Below are positions 1 to 11,404 of a stretch of DNA of 64,000 nucleotides, one piece after another. This DNA comes from Meghimatium bilineatum. Its lineage: Eukaryota; Mollusca; Gastropoda; Stylommatophora; Philomycidae. Below the pieces are notes generated by a model, which ran no database searches, was not told the origin of the DNA, and saw only the letters and a program-made list of their open reading frames with translations. The first letter of the stretch is position 1. Every line of letters starts with the position of its first letter. The stretch lies in the NCBI GenBank assembly GCA_034231615.1, contig CM067311.1, positions 28,114,015 to 28,178,014 of the forward strand. Direction: 5' to 3'. The position numbers were made by a program, and so were the translations under genes.

Positions 1-94
1 GGTTTCACAAGGTAATTGAGAAATAAAAGTTGGTTCCAAAATATCTTTTTTAATCTAATAAGTAGTTTTAGAGAAAAATAATTCACCGAGTAAC

Positions 95-195
95 ATGAAT
101 TATAGAACAGACTATAGTCAAGTCGGGGTACATGGTAATGAGAGAGCTGATAAATCGGCTACAGTGACACTAGCAGGTCTTTTGATTTTGGATAT
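95..195 (+). pseudogene. RNase H fragment of a non-LTR retrotransposon
   Basis: The translated stretch contains GVHGNERADK, matching the C-terminal His/Asp motif of retrotransposon-type RNase H domains. Nothing upstream in the window extends it. The frame is interrupted at 196 by a short family A retroposon, and the host sequence resumes at 351. The same motif occurs in the fuller RNase H domains near 41.2 kb and 55.3 kb. Only a fragment remains, and no function is expected. Confidence 0.5.
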
Positions 196-362
196 TTTCT
201 TTCTTCTTCAGCGTTCATTCTCAAACTCCTGCTGGATCTCTCCTGTAGCAGTACTACTAGATCTCCAGCAGGATGCAGTCCAGAGAATGGAAATGCGTTG
301 TGTCACCGTTTTATTTGCGCCAATGGCCCGACACATCCGTCTTCGGCGGAGATTTTGGATAT
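184..362 (-). mobile_element. Family A short retroposon, copy 1, with 12-bp target duplication
   Basis: The insert (196-350) is flanked by perfect direct repeats of gattttggatat at 184-195 and 351-362. On the minus strand it starts near cgccgaagacgg and ends in a GAA-repeat tail, as a retroposon would. Copies recur at 12282, 15257, 16289, 26254 and 55885. This copy has a shortened centre, lacking about 10 bp of the inner palindrome. No coding capacity. The target is an RNase H remnant. Confidence 0.85.
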
Positions 363-599
363 AAGAGACATACTACATTCTCTCTGTGAGCACCACTTAG
401 ATGAGGATACGAGTAATGGTTAATCGGTGGACATTAAAAAAACGTAACAATAAACAGTTTCGTAGACATTTTTACATATCACTGCCGTTAAATTTATATT
501 TTAGCAATTTTCTTTGTTTTGTATTTGAAAATGTATCAACGGTTGCACATTGTTTTATTTAAATGGATGAAAATAATGAAAATATCTGGCCACACTAAC

Positions 600-1340
600 A
601 GGTAGTCTGTAGAACTGTGTCGTAAAAGATGTCAAAAGTAACTACAAACAAAACAGTAACTGATGTCAAAGGTAACTAATGTAAAAAAAAGTGATTGCTG
701 TTAAAAGCAACTGATATAAAAAAAAATAACTGATGTCGAAATACTGATGTAAAAAGTAACTGATGTCGAAAGTAACTGATGTCGAAAGTAACTGATGTCA
801 ATATTAACTGATGCCAAAACTAACTGATGTAAAATTAATTGTCAAAATTATTTTTTTGTCAAAAGTAACTGATTTCAATATATAACAGGTGAGACGGCTG
901 TAAAAAGACCTTAAGGTTGAAACGAACCATTACCATATAGTCTGATAGTCTGTGCGTTCATTATAAAGCTGATCAATCTTGTGGTTTACGTAATTACTAC
1001 AAATGTCAGTATTGACTAATGTCAATAGCAACTAATGACAATATTAACTGCTGTCAAAAGTAACTGATGTCAATGTTGAATACTGTCAATAATAACTGAT
1101 GTCAATCTTGACTGCTGTCAAAAGTAACTGATGTCAATATTGACTGTTGTCAGAAAGTAATTGATGTCAATATTAGCTGCCATAAAAAGTAAATTATGTC
1201 AATATTAATTGCCTTCAAAAGTAACTGATGTCAAAAGTAACTGATGCCAATATTAGCTGATGTCAAAAGTAACTGATGTCAATATTAGCTGATGTCAAAA
1301 ATAACCGATGTCAATATTAGCTGATGTCAAAAGACAACCG
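600..1340. repeat. Degenerate ~16-bp minisatellite
   Basis: Tandem units resembling gtcaaaagtaactgat recur throughout, with alternation of aaaagtaactgatgtc and aatattaactgatgtc. The units are strongly diverged, with an interruption around 880-1000. No gene is seen in or around it. The preceding stretch 363-600 holds nothing I can identify. Confidence 0.85.
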
Positions 1341-1514
1341 AGAAACAAAACGTAACTTTATCTTATCTTTTCCTAGCAAAGTCGTAACTACGGCCTTGGT
1401 TAAAAAAAAGTAACTGGAGTGTCTGTACAAATTTATGAATTTCCTTACACATTTTTTGTTTACCAATGTTGGTGGAAACGTATTTAACAAGCAATCACCC
1501 CCAGAAAATGTAAC

Positions 1515-1730
1515 ATATGACCGAGCGGATAGTTTTGCCCTCACACCGGTGAAGTCCAGGGTTCGACTCACGATAGGGACTGGTTTTTTTTCTGTCGGAA
1601 GATAAATTAAAAGCTCAACCTGTACATGACGTGCCGACAGCAAATATTATAAAGGCATACGGTTTTTATCACACAAGCCACTCCCAAATTCCCTGCAACT
1701 TCCTAACGGGAGATATTCAGTAGTGACAGA
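1515..1730 (+). mobile_element. tRNA-derived SINE, family H1, copy 1
   Basis: A tRNA-like head has a B-box-like gggttcgactcacg near 1558, followed by a body shared with the copies at 14155-14405 (minus) and 46285-46500. Shared landmarks are the tttttttctgtcgg block after the head, gacagcaaa, a ggcatacgg-like block, and the trailing ccactc and tgcaactcc-like segments. The A box is weak. Three copies in one window support an interspersed element and not a functional tRNA gene. Confidence 0.7.
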
Positions 1731-3660
1731 CATTTTTAAAATTGTAATAACGCACAGGAGATAATTTTCACCAACTTAGCTGGAAAATGTATATATACTG
1801 TAAGTCAGGCCTTCTCAACCCGGTGCTCGCGAGCACTTGGTGATTTCGTAATGGCGCGTAGTGCTCACACTATGCGATTTAAAAAAAAAGTCTTCGCGAG
1901 AACTAATGATCGTTCCATTTATATTTCAAGCTTTGTTGTACATGCCGAAATAGATTGAGTTACTATTCACGATTGTAGGGATGCCATAAACGGAGGATGA
2001 CGTGTGTACAATGCAATAATGAATTGGTTATATAAGCAGTTTTCACTATTACTTTCAGTTTCTCTTTCATTCTATTATTTGTTTTAGTGTTTGCACATTC
2101 AGTATTACATGTGGTTTGTGCTGTACGTCTGAAAATACTGAAAATCTTATGCTGAAAGTGGACTGCTAGTAATACTCGTGTTTCCAACCAACTCTTTCAG
2201 TGACATCGAAAATTTCTCAGCCTTTCTTTGTATCTAGAGATCTGTGCTTGAACAGATTATATGACCCGAATTTAGGAAGGTATAACAACACAAAGATCAC
2301 GTGTTAATTGCACGTGACACTGTAACCGAAATGACAAGTTGTATCAAAAGTATTATCAAAAATTAGTCTAAAAACATAGCAGGTAATACGACATAAAACA
2401 AAAGAAAATGTTTAGACTCATGGATCATTGGACAGCATTTCTCCTTCATAAGCTCGTTGTAGAATTTATGATAAACCCAGAGGCAATTCCTGCTCTCGAG
2501 ATTGGATTCTAATGGTACACATGTTTATTACATTTCTCATCAGCCCCCCTTTTTAAACTTTCGGCATGGCGTTTTTGTTGTTTGTCTTTTGTTTTTGTTC
2601 GATCTTAAAGAAAGCCAGCACGGATTTCCGTGTGACTTCTGTCGGGGAGTATGAAGTACATTTTCTACTACTCAAGTTGCGTCATATAGTCCTAGCACAT
2701 CAATTTTGGCGTGTCTTTAATTCGGGTAGGCTTTCATGGTCTGTGACAAATTTTCAATCTATCGTCAGGTGTGCATATAAATGCTTTGTTGTGACTGTTT
2801 GTACACTTTGCCATTTGACTGCAGGGTAAACATATCTCAATGTGGCAGTTTCCGGGGTGGAAACGGTAGGTAAGGTAGTTGGACTAAGGTCGACTTGTAA
2901 TAATAGGTGTCTCGTATGAGGTGTTTCACTGTTAGAAATATAATTTTGTATATTTAAAATAAATATTGCTTTTTTTGCCGTGTATACGTAACTCGTTCTC
3001 ATCTGAGAGCCTTGTTCGTGTGTAGGAAACGATCGACAGTGGAATTAGACTAGGCTTTGTTCGTCTTCTTAGCTAAAGTTGCTTTCATCGTGAACACTTC
3101 GTCAAAAATTGAGCTTCTGCAAACATATTTTTCTGTGGACTGGAATGATATAGACATATATTACTGCATAGGAACGAGAGCTGCCATTCAAATATATCGT
3201 TCGGTCTGTTAAAGCACATCTAACTCCATCTCGGTCCACACTGCCGAGACACGACCTCCATGGCGTAGGTCTGGACACGTTCTACATGACGTAAAGGTAA
3301 GATTTTCGCACGAGTTTCGAAACTACCTGGTACTAAGATTCACCACGTGAAGGTATCATGACCTATATCTATTTGCATATGGAGCTGACTATTTGAAATC
3401 AAATTATAGTGATAAAAAGGCATTAAACTTGCTTGATTTGAACATGTAACGAGCCACTATCACCTTTAAAGATTGTCCTGCACGGAATAGTTAAGGATGA
3501 AAGAAGAAGGAGTGGAAAAGAAAATCGTGGTTTGATAACATCAAAGAGTGTTCCAGAACGCAAATGTTCCACAATCGTTCCAAGTATTGGTGATATTTGT
3601 GTGGATTGCTCCAATATGACATCCTTAACATAAGAAAGGGTTACATACTTTTATTATCAC
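1731..3660. other. Unassigned AT-rich stretch
   Basis: No recognisable gene. Open frames such as 2566-2829 (+) and 3423-3614 (-) show no motif I know and no splice context I can defend. Around 1808-1910 the phrases cttctcaaccc and gcgagcac look like the end of a hAT-type element, but no partner end was found. Confidence 0.4.
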
Positions 3661-3664
3661 ATTA

Positions 3665-3826
3665 ATATTCCATTATAACAACTTGGTCCGGACCGAGATA
3701 CGTATGTAATAACAGAAATTCGCTATATACAGTACAAACAATAAAGAATAAATATAATTAGGGATTTTGAAAGAAAATGTATATAAGGGAGTTTGCTATA
3801 AAAAATGCGGTATAGAGGGATTCCAT
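3665..3826. mobile_element. MITE family D, copy 1 (pogo-like ends)
   Basis: Begins with attccattataacaacttgg and ends with tagagggattccattat, giving imperfect terminal inverted repeats. The body shares cgctatat, cagtacaaacaataaagaat and gattttgaaa with copies at 49769, 56900 and partial ones at 54793 and 58503. Better preserved ends elsewhere read cagtggaatccc, typical of Tc1/mariner-pogo MITEs inserting at TA. Non-coding. Confidence 0.65.
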
Positions 3827-4244
3827 TATATCATTATTAGTATTAGTATTAATATTATTATTAGTATACCGTATTTAGATAAAATGTACAGTTCTCTGAG
3901 TTTGCATAATCTGTTTTGTTAATTCGATTGTGCAATACTTAAAGCAGTAATATACCGATGTGAGTCAACAAGTAATTACGTCCGTGATGAAATTAGCCGT
4001 GAGAAATACAGGCGTGATAGTTGCCACTATAGTTTATGAAATGTGTAGGAAACTGAAGGAGAAAAAACCAGCATGTTAGATTATATGCTTGGAAAAGTGT
4101 TAATGTTAAAGTAAAAAAATTGGATGGTTTAGTAGAAAGAAAAACATATAGTGAGTATCATATACTGTTTCCAGAGCTACATAGCATCGATTCTATCACG
4201 GTGATTATATTTATTAGATATCTGGTGTATAAGGTAAACACAGA

Positions 4245-4350
4245 AAGGAAGGGAGCAGGTCATCCCACCCAACCTAATAGTTGCTGCGGCTTATTGCATG
4301 AAGAGTTATCTTAATTCCGACGGCAGGTTGCTGCCATGGCACATATCTTT
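4245..4350. repeat. Interspersed repeat C, copy 1
   Basis: Shares gaaggaaggga, cctaatagtt, gaagagttatctt and gcaggttgctgccatgg with 35555-35655. The two copies precede different simple repeats: AT dinucleotides here and a 33-bp array at 35.7 kb. Class unknown. Confidence 0.55.
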
Positions 4351-4368
4351 ACACCTCTCTATCTCTCG

Positions 4369-4369
<1 letters not shown>

Positions 4370-4408
<39 letters not shown>
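4370..4408. repeat. (AT)n microsatellite
   Basis: Uninterrupted alternation of a and t for about 38 bp. A second AT-rich simple stretch lies at 4545-4590 inside the retroelement remnant. Confidence 0.9.
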
Positions 4409-4409
<1 letters not shown>

Positions 4410-4414
<5 letters not shown>

Positions 4415-4985
4415 AGCACAAATGATGTAGGTGTGAAACAGAAGTTGAAAAGAAAACTGGAATGACTAAACGTACTTTCAATGACACAAGGAAAATATTA
4501 ACATCTAAACAAATCGCAAATAAACTAATGATGAGAACTATAAAATTATATATATATATATAGATATATATTTATATATTATATTATATATTACATTGAT
4601 GTATGGCTCGGAAATATAGGTAATAAACAATCAACTATAATACATAATGAATGAATTTGAGATGTGGATATATAGAAGAATAGGGATAGCTTCATGGAAA
4701 GAGAATAAAACAAAGATATTATGACAACACTTCGAATAAAAACAACTATTAAGGGAATACAAATCAAACATATGAAGTATTTTGGACATGTTGAAACCTT
4801 GTTGAAGACATTACTTGAGGGTAGATTAGAAAGGAGGCGAGCAAGAACTAGACAGAGATACAAGTGGGAGGGAAATATTACACAATGGACATGATACAGT
4901 CTAGCAGAGTGCACCACCACAGCTTGACACAGATAATGTTGAAGGTCTGTTATGGAGACGTCACTTGATTATGATAATCTTTCTT
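4410..4985 (+). pseudogene. Decayed 3' part of an RTE-like non-LTR retrotransposon
   Basis: Several frames carry pieces of the region downstream of reverse transcriptase: a KLKRKLE-like helix, LMYGSE, EFEMWIYRRIGIASWKEN, and later GREILHNGHD and LLWRRHLIMI. The same order (tyrosine-rich block, then FEMW, then a GR-rich stretch) is seen in related remnants at 24.3, 55.6 and 56.5 kb. Multiple stops and frameshifts make it non-functional. Confidence 0.55.
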
Positions 4986-5089
4986 ATGTTTACTTAGCAC
5001 TGTTGTATCTATATTATTGATTATTATTGCTTGCATCTATATTATGGTTACTTAGCTCTGTTCTATTTATATTAAGGATACTTGGTTCT

Positions 5090-5410
5090 CCTGTGTCTAT
5101 ATTACAGATACCTATCTCTGCTGTATCTATATTACGGATACATAACCCCTATATCTATATTGCGGAGATTTAACCCCTGTATATATATTACAGATATTTA
5201 ATCCCTGTATCTATATTACGGATATTTAATCCCTGTATCTATATTACGGATATTTAATCCCTGTATCTATATTACAGATATTTAATCCCTGTATCTATAT
5301 TACGGATATTTAATCCCTGTATCTATATTACGGATATTTAATCCCTGTATCTATATTACGGATATTTAATCCCTGTATCTATATTACGGATATTTAATCA
5401 CTGTATCTAT
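5090..5410. repeat. 28-bp minisatellite
   Basis: The unit gatatttaatccctgtatct plus atattacg repeats with a 28-bp period; the best preserved copies lie at 5190-5400. Older diverged units extend upstream to about 5030. Confidence 0.9.
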
Positions 5411-5414
5411 ACTA

Positions 5415-6045
5415 TAGAACACATTGTTCACATTTAATAAAACACATTGTTTGCATTTCACAAAATACAGTTGATATTTCACAAAACACATTGTTCACAT
5501 TTCACAAAACACATTTTTCATATTTCACAATATACATTGTTCACATTTCATAAAACACAGTTGACATTTCACAAAATACATTGTTCACATTTCACAAAAT
5601 ACATTGTTCACATTTCACAAAACACACTGTTCACATTTCACATAACACATTGTTCACATTTCACAAAACATATTTCATAAAACACATTTAACATTTCACA
5701 AAATACAGTTGATATTTCACAAAACACATTGTTCAAATTTCACAAAACACATTTTTCATATTTCACAATATACATTGTTCACATTTCATAAAACACAGTT
5801 GACATTTCACAAAATACATTGTTCACATTTCACAAAATACATTGTTCACATTTCACAAAACACACTGTTCACATTTCACATAACACATTGTTCACATTTC
5901 ACAAAACATATTTCATAAAACACATTTAACATTTCACAAAACACAGTTCACAAAACAAATAGTTAGCATTTTACAAAACACATTTCATAAAACACATACC
6001 TAACATTTCACAAAATAAAAAGTTTACAAAACAGTCAACATTTTA
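5415..6045. repeat. ~21-24-bp minisatellite with a 238-bp higher-order repeat
   Basis: Units resembling acatttcacaaaacacattg repeat throughout. The block starting at 5470 recurs almost unchanged at 5708, a 238-bp higher-order duplication of about ten units. The near-identical 77- and 69-residue open frames here are by-products of the repeat and not genes. Confidence 0.9.
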
Positions 6046-6105
6046 CAAACTATATAATGTACACTACTTGGAACTGCGATGGACTAACACATGGTGTATT
6101 TTTTT

Positions 6106-6830
6106 TTGGCCTTATACCACATGAAAGAAATCCAATCTGGCCTTTCCACTCTCAAAGAGTTGCCCACCTTAGATTTAGTCCTATGCAAAATTACGCTTTA
6201 TTCTAGAAGCAAACCTGGTTAATTTGGCATGGGGAATTTACCTGTAACCAGAAGATGAATTCGAGAATATCACGTCTTGTAATAACATACACCAGAACAC
6301 CCGACATCACATCTAGTATCTTTCAGTAAAACATCGAAAGTGCTCCGTGTCGTGCGTTCATTACGTTTGTCTAACATGGTCGCTACGTTATTGCTACACA
6401 ACCATTGATTATATGTCAGTTGCAAACAATTTGTTGTAGAATTGCAAATCTGGTTGCTCTGTGCCGTTTCTACCATTATTAAGCTGAGTGAATGGAATCG
6501 TGATCAGCTAACAATTTATAGACTTTCTCACGCGAAGTATATTGTTTTCAAATTAACGACGTGATGTAGCGTATACTTGTGACCAGTAGGTGCACTAAGT
6601 TGCCAGGTAAAGTATTTTGTGGGAGTATATTTTTTTAAAAAAATTTTGGAAAGTTTAGATGTTTTATCTCCTCACTTTCGTTCTATTGGAATGTGCTTAC
6701 ATCTGAAGTTTGTTTCGTCTATAAACTTGAATATGTTGTGTAACTAGTACAGAGTTCCGTATAGTTATTCTTCCACAGTTTTTTTGAGTCAGTGTATTTG
6801 CCTCAGCGTTTCAAATTTTGGACATTCCTG
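6106..6830. other. Unassigned stretch
   Basis: No gene recognised. 6130-6185 (ctggcctttccactc, gttgcccacctt) may be the end of a hAT-type MITE like that at 57.2-57.4 kb. The open frame 6270-6476 (-) has no known motif. Confidence 0.3.
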
Positions 6831-7352
6831 AAAAATATGCTCTGCTGTCTGTCCACATGTACACAAGGCTGTGCTGCCAGTTTTAAACTTTGTATACATG
6901 TGGCCGTTGATTCGGTTGTATCTTGTTCTGAGGTGCAGAATGACAACTTGGTCTAGTCTGTTCATAATTTGATGGCCATCTTGTGTTGGTATTTACTTTC
7001 TAATTGCTTTAACCATCCGTATCCTTTGATAGTACGTTATTGGTTCATCTGGTTTATCATCAGCAGCTTCCTCCTTAGCCAGACGATCTGCATTCTCGTT
7101 TCCAGGTATTCCATAATGTGATGGTATCCATCGCATTGCTACTTTGAAATGATTGCTTAGTTCGCTAAGCTGTATTTGCAGGTCTGGCAGGTTTGTGGAC
7201 TGGAACGCTTGAGATGCTGATCTTGCATCTGTGAGAAATACAACAGGTTCTGGATCAAGATTGACTCTTAGCAGTTTTTGAGTTTCCGCCTTGATTGCCA
7301 ACATTTCTGCATGGTAATTATGACAGAATTGTCTCACTAGAACTCTATCCAT
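6830..7352 (-). pseudogene. RNase H domain and zinc-knuckle tail of a Jockey-like retrotransposon
   Basis: Read on the minus strand, residues from 7352 include HAEMLAIKAE (catalytic Glu), VVFLTDARSASQAF (second Asp) and MRWIPSHYGIPGNENADRL (His/Asp motif), the order of RNase H in Jockey/CR1-type elements. Downstream, 6980-6830 reads LRTRYNRINGHMYTKF and then CTCGQTAEHIFQECP, the usual C-terminal Cys/His tail. The first catalytic Asp region is missing, so there is a deletion between this part and the RT at 7440. A stop lies between the RNase H frame and the tail. Non-functional copy. Confidence 0.8.
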
Positions 7353-7439
7353 AAAATTGTTTGGTTACTCAATATATTCCTGCTCTTTTCCTAATTTCTT
7401 CATTTCCTATTTTATCTAGTTTGGTAACCAAACTGTGAC

Positions 7440-7960
7440 TCAAATGTGACTCCAAGATATGCGGGTTGTTTCATTTCTTTCAGAAACTCATCATTTATCA
7501 AAATTTCACCAGCTTTTTGTTTTGCTGAAAGAGTAAAGAGAGTAGATGTGCACTTATCTATGTTGATGTTGACACACCATCTGCTTGCCCATGTGGTTTT
7601 GGTTAAGGTATCTATAGCTCTATGTCACAGAACCGTGAACCATATTTCCAAGTTATGAGCATGCATTGTCATGTTTGTTCCATATAACCTTATCAAAATC
7701 TTTCCTCAGACCTACCTAGACCTCTAGTACCAGTTTATTATCTTTAAATGCACCATCGATCTCTTGAGGAAAGTAGGCTGCCTGATCTTCAGTAGAGTAG
7801 TATTGCATGGAGCATGCCTATGTGATACACGAAGGTTTATGCGTCCAGTGTACCACTACAGTCTAAAGTTGATAATACTCTCCATAGCTTTGCATAGACA
7901 GCTTGTGAGATTGAATAGTCTATAGATGGAGAATGTAGATGCTGTTATTTGAGCTTGGTA
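7440..7960 (-). pseudogene. Reverse transcriptase remnant of the same Jockey-like element
   Basis: Minus-strand frames give RLFNLTSCLCKAMESIINF, STEDQAAYFPQEIDGAFKD-like and a WVDLRKAFDKV-like motif (RT motif A with catalytic Asp) between 7950 and 7680. KCTSTLFTLSAKQKAG and PAYLGVTF of the RT thumb follow at 7600-7445. The YADD region is not recognisable, and frameshifts occur around 7740, 7850 and 7640. The order linker, RT, RNase H, Cys/His tail matches a single element reading leftward. Confidence 0.75.
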
Positions 7961-8039
7961 TCATGGTTGTATTCCTTCCAAGTCTCTGGAAAGTTTCCTG
8001 TAGTACAACATATATTTATGATCTACAGCAGCTTTGCTT

Positions 8040-9240
8040 TTGCTGCAATTCTCAGATTTTTAATAATTTCATTGAGTATTTCATCAGCTTCTGGTGACCT
8101 CTTCATTTTCAGTTTAGATACTGATTGCTCCAGTTCTCTGAGTGGTGCTTCCATGACTTCAGATATGGTTCGATCTTGTTCAAGGTTTTCTCGCTTCTTA
8201 CAAATCTTGTGTGGTGTTTCCTGAGTGGTGCTTCCATGACTTCAGATATGGTTCGATCTTGTTCAAGGTTTTCTCGCTTCTTACGAATCTTGTCTGGTGT
8301 TTCCTGAGTGGTGCTTCCATGACTTCAGATATGGTTCGATCTTGTTCAAGGTTTTCTCGCTTCTTACGAATCTTGTGTGGTGCTTCCTGAGTGGTGCTTC
8401 CATGACTTCAGATATGGTTCGACTTTGTTCAAGGTTTTCTCGCTTCTTACGAATCTTGTGTGGTTACTTCCTGAGTGGTGCTTCCATGACTTCAGATATG
8501 GTTCGATCTTGTTCAAGGTTTTCTCGCTTCTTACGAATCTTGTGTGGTGCTTCCTGAGTGGTGCTTCCATGACTTCAGATATGGTTCGATCTTGTTCAAG
8601 GTTTTCTCGCTTCTTACGAATCTTGTGTGATGCTTCCTGAGAGGTGCTTCCATGGCTTCAGATATGGTTCGATCTTGTTCAAGGTTTTCTCGCTTCTTAC
8701 GAATCTTGTGTGGTGCTTCCTGAGTGGTGCTTCCATGACTTCAGATATGGTTCGATCTTGTTCAAGGTTTTCTCGCTTCTTACGAATCTTGTGTGGTGCT
8801 TCCTGAGTGGTGCTTCCATGACTTCAGATATGGTTCGATCTTGTTCAAGGTTTTCTCGCTTCTTACGAATCTCCTGTTGTTTATCTGGGCTAATATTGAT
8901 ATTGTCTTCAGCAAACGAGTCTGCAAAATAGTCAGCATCCTGTTTTCACATGTTGATGTTTCCATCTTTTTGTAATGTGAGTTTTGCCTGTACCCTCATC
9001 ATTTATTTGTTTTACTTTCTATAATTCTTCGTATTTCTCGCAAGGTTCAGCGATTCTGTTTTCTTTTTCCAGTTGCTATACATGGCATGTAGTTTAGCTT
9101 TCTGAAATTTGACCGTATCTTTTTGATATTTAGTGTGGTCGTCTTGACTCTTGTCTCTGACAACTTTCGTGATATTTCCAGTTCATTGTGCATTATCTCT
9201 AGTTCTCTCTGGTTTGTAGTGTTTACGGGATCCCTCTAGG
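8040..9240 (-). pseudogene. Pre-RT linker region of the Jockey-like element
   Basis: Minus-strand translation gives KAKLHAMYSNWKKKTE near 9100, ADYFADSFAEDNINISPDKQ near 8900, RKKRENLEQDRTISEVMEAP and finally LKMKRSPEADEILNEIIKNL near 8090, typical of the segment between endonuclease and RT fingers. The middle of this linker has been expanded into the nine 83-bp repeats annotated separately. No endonuclease domain is visible upstream, so the copy is 5' truncated or decayed. Confidence 0.7.
8144..8870. repeat. 83-bp minisatellite inside a retrotransposon (9 copies)
   Basis: The landmark ccatgacttcagatatggtt occurs at 8151, 8234, 8317, 8400, 8484, 8567, 8650, 8733 and 8816, a period of 83 bp (one step of 84). 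The copies are nearly identical. The unit corresponds to the retroelement residues RKKRENLEQDRTISEVMEAP. Because 83 is not a multiple of three, each copy shifts frame; the open frames here on both strands are artefacts. Confidence 0.95.
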
Positions 9241-9384
9241 GATGGCTTTACGAGCAGCCTGTAACCAAAATCTACATAATTAATTGACTACCTTATTGAT
9301 GTCGTTGTCTGTAGGTGAGTCTCTCGCTAGAACACGGGTGTAATGTCAATACATTGTGCAGTTTATCTTCTTGTAGTTCCACCT

Positions 9385-9387
9385 CTT

Positions 9388-9440
<53 letters not shown>

Positions 9441-9465
9441 AGAGAGAGAGAGAAAGAGAGAGATA
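9385..9465. repeat. (TC)n-(TA)n-(GA)n compound microsatellite, palindromic
   Basis: A run of tc is followed by about 30 bp of ta and then ga-rich sequence, so the ends are inverted copies and the whole tract can fold back on itself. Confidence 0.85.
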
Positions 9466-9479
9466 CATTCACTTATTTA

Positions 9480-10200
9480 ATATATTCATTTTCTAGTCAT
9501 AAAGATTGGCCGGTGGTCGTTGCCTCCAAACTGTTTTACTAAAACAATAAACAACGGAAAAATCACACAATGGAAATAATTTTTTTTCGGTTTAATATTG
9601 CTGTTCTTCTCATTTGAGTAATTCTCGTTTATAATTAAATGCATTGTATCGTCGTTTATTATCGTCCTTCTTTGGATCACATCCGATATGAGAAGCGTCT
9701 ATTGGTTATCAACTAGCACCATATCTCTCTAAGCAAACCTATGCTTCTGCACCCTTCAACTGGAACTGAACGGTATTCGTGCTGATGGTTTTTGTATCTG
9801 GCTGACTGGCCACTTCATTCTGGCTTGCAAATTGTTAGCTCTACTGATGCACCTCTTAACCCTATATACACGATTTTTTTTAATACAGAAAAAAGATTGT
9901 ACTCATATATCTTGGTCATTTTTGTGTTCACAATTTTAAGAGTTGTATCCCTGTAAAGTCAGATTTTTTTTTTCGATGAAACCTAAGATGACCCATGATT
10001 TCTATGATATTTTCATGTATATAAATGTGTAAAAACACATTTTTTCCGAAGAATTGTATAAATAAAATGTGTGTGTGCATTTTTACAAAGTATATTTTTT
10101 TAAAATTAGTTCACTTCGTTTAGTTTTTCGAAAATAAAATAGCCAGGTTTGATACGACTTTAGTTTAGTTCTGCATTACTGTTTTGGCCAAATAAACTCC
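9480..10200. other. Unassigned AT-rich stretch
   Basis: No gene or repeat recognised. The phrase at 9895-9990 (ttggtcatttttgtgttcac, then tcgatgaaac) is echoed at 59.55-59.61 kb, just beyond the other Jockey-like RNase H fragment. This may therefore be the 3' untranslated end of a related element. Confidence 0.35.
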
Positions 10201-10445
10201 TTCCCCTCCAAACATATATATAAAAGTCCAAGATGACGGTTCTACCCAATGTAGATTTTGAGTTTTTGTAAGTTCAGGTTGAAGGTTCTACCCAATGTGG
10301 ATGTTGGGTTTTTGTGAGTTCAAGTTGATGGTTCTACTCAATGTGGATGTTGGGTTTTTGTGAGTTCAAGTTGATGGTTCTACTCAATGTGGATGTTAGG
10401 TTTTTGTACGTTCAAGATTGTGAATTTGTCTAACGTAGATGTTGG
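10200..10445. repeat. 46-bp minisatellite
   Basis: ggttctacccaatgtggatg recurs at 10238, 10284, 10330 and 10376 with a 46-bp step, plus a degraded final unit. Confidence 0.9.
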
Positions 10446-10534
10446 ACACAATACAACGCATGAACAGTCTTCTAATCTAAAGGGAATTATGTTATAGCGA
10501 TCTTGCAACATAATGCAGATAACTGTTAATTTCA

Positions 10535-11005
10535 ACCCAGCAATCCAGACTGAGATCAGGTTATCTTTGACCTAATGCCATTAGATGGCATTATATTGCT
10601 GGGAAGTCTGTGGATTTTCGGCCCATACCGGGACAGAGCCAGAGATTAACTATCACACCTCCAGGAAGGTAGGTTTCAACCTATGCACTGATCCTAGCCA
10701 CCTTAGCCAAGATAGGGTTCACTGTGCTCATTCTCCACCACCAATTGACTACTGGTTATGCCGAACTTCTCGATTGCTCGTCATGCAACCAAATGCCCAA
10801 GTCAAAAGGATTGTCACGTCCTGAGTCACTGTGCCTCTATAATGGGCCTCAGCCATAGGAAAAACATTGATGCCAGTTTCCTCCTCCCCTGTGCTGCACG
10901 GCACATCTATGGCTCCCTCCTAACCACAGAGGGTGCATACATATATATTGAGGCAAACATGAAAAACATTTCAACAACAAAACAAAATCAAAATCATAAC
11001 TGTAT
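10535..11005. other. Unassigned stretch of higher GC content
   Basis: Base composition is clearly richer in G and C than the surroundings. I see no motif in the open frames 10585-10824 and 10758-11021 and no repeat partner inside the window. It could be an unrecognised element. Confidence 0.3.
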
Positions 11006-11009
11006 AGAT

Positions 11010-11145
11010 GACATGCCATGAAGATAACCTCAATATAACGGCATGTCATCCACTAAGGTTTTCTGTTGCATGGATGGTATGTCTAGTGGGCCATTGGTGA
11101 GGCCCACAGACGCAACCACATGCGTAAGGGTTGATAGCTACATGT
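11010..11145. repeat. Interspersed repeat E, copy 1
   Basis: Shares gataacctcaatata, ggcatgtcat, actaaggttttctgttgcat and gccattggtgag with 56295-56430. It holds a short internal inverted repeat (gacatgcc...ggcatgtc). Class unknown. Confidence 0.6.
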
Positions 11146-11300
11146 TGAATATTCGATTGTCTAATGTCTTTCCCCAGGTGGTTTGTTATCCGCTCTTGCC
11201 GTTAATCGTAGCGGTGATTGGAACTCGATCTTGTGTTCTAAAGCCAGATGTGTGGCCTCGACTGTACTATGACCGTGTTTATTCATGATGTCCCTGATGT
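11145..11300 (-). pseudogene. 3' end of a retroelement, homologous to 25.07-25.23 kb
   Basis: DNA closely matches the 3' coding end at 25075-25230, sharing tgtggcctcg, ctatgaccgtgt and ctcttgccgttaa. In the 25-kb copy this codes, on the minus strand, for the end of a non-LTR polyprotein. Here only the last ~50 codons remain. Confidence 0.6.
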
Positions 11301-11404
11301 TTTCTATTTATATACTATCTTGAATAGTATATGCTCTAAATGTTTTCTTTAGATAAAGGGTTGAAGTAGTCAACCCAACACCAACTCTACTTAAGTCATC
11401 TCAT

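Noticed and set aside
2566..2829. 87-residue frame with a hydrophobic, signal-like start
   Set aside because: No conserved motif, no context, and comparable frames occur by chance in this AT-rich DNA.
5170..5420. CRISPR-like regular repeats
   Set aside because: The units are head-to-tail with no unique spacers, and the genome is eukaryotic.
8125..8931. Overlapping ~60-95-residue frames on both strands
   Set aside because: They arise from the 83-bp tandem repeat, which changes frame at every unit.
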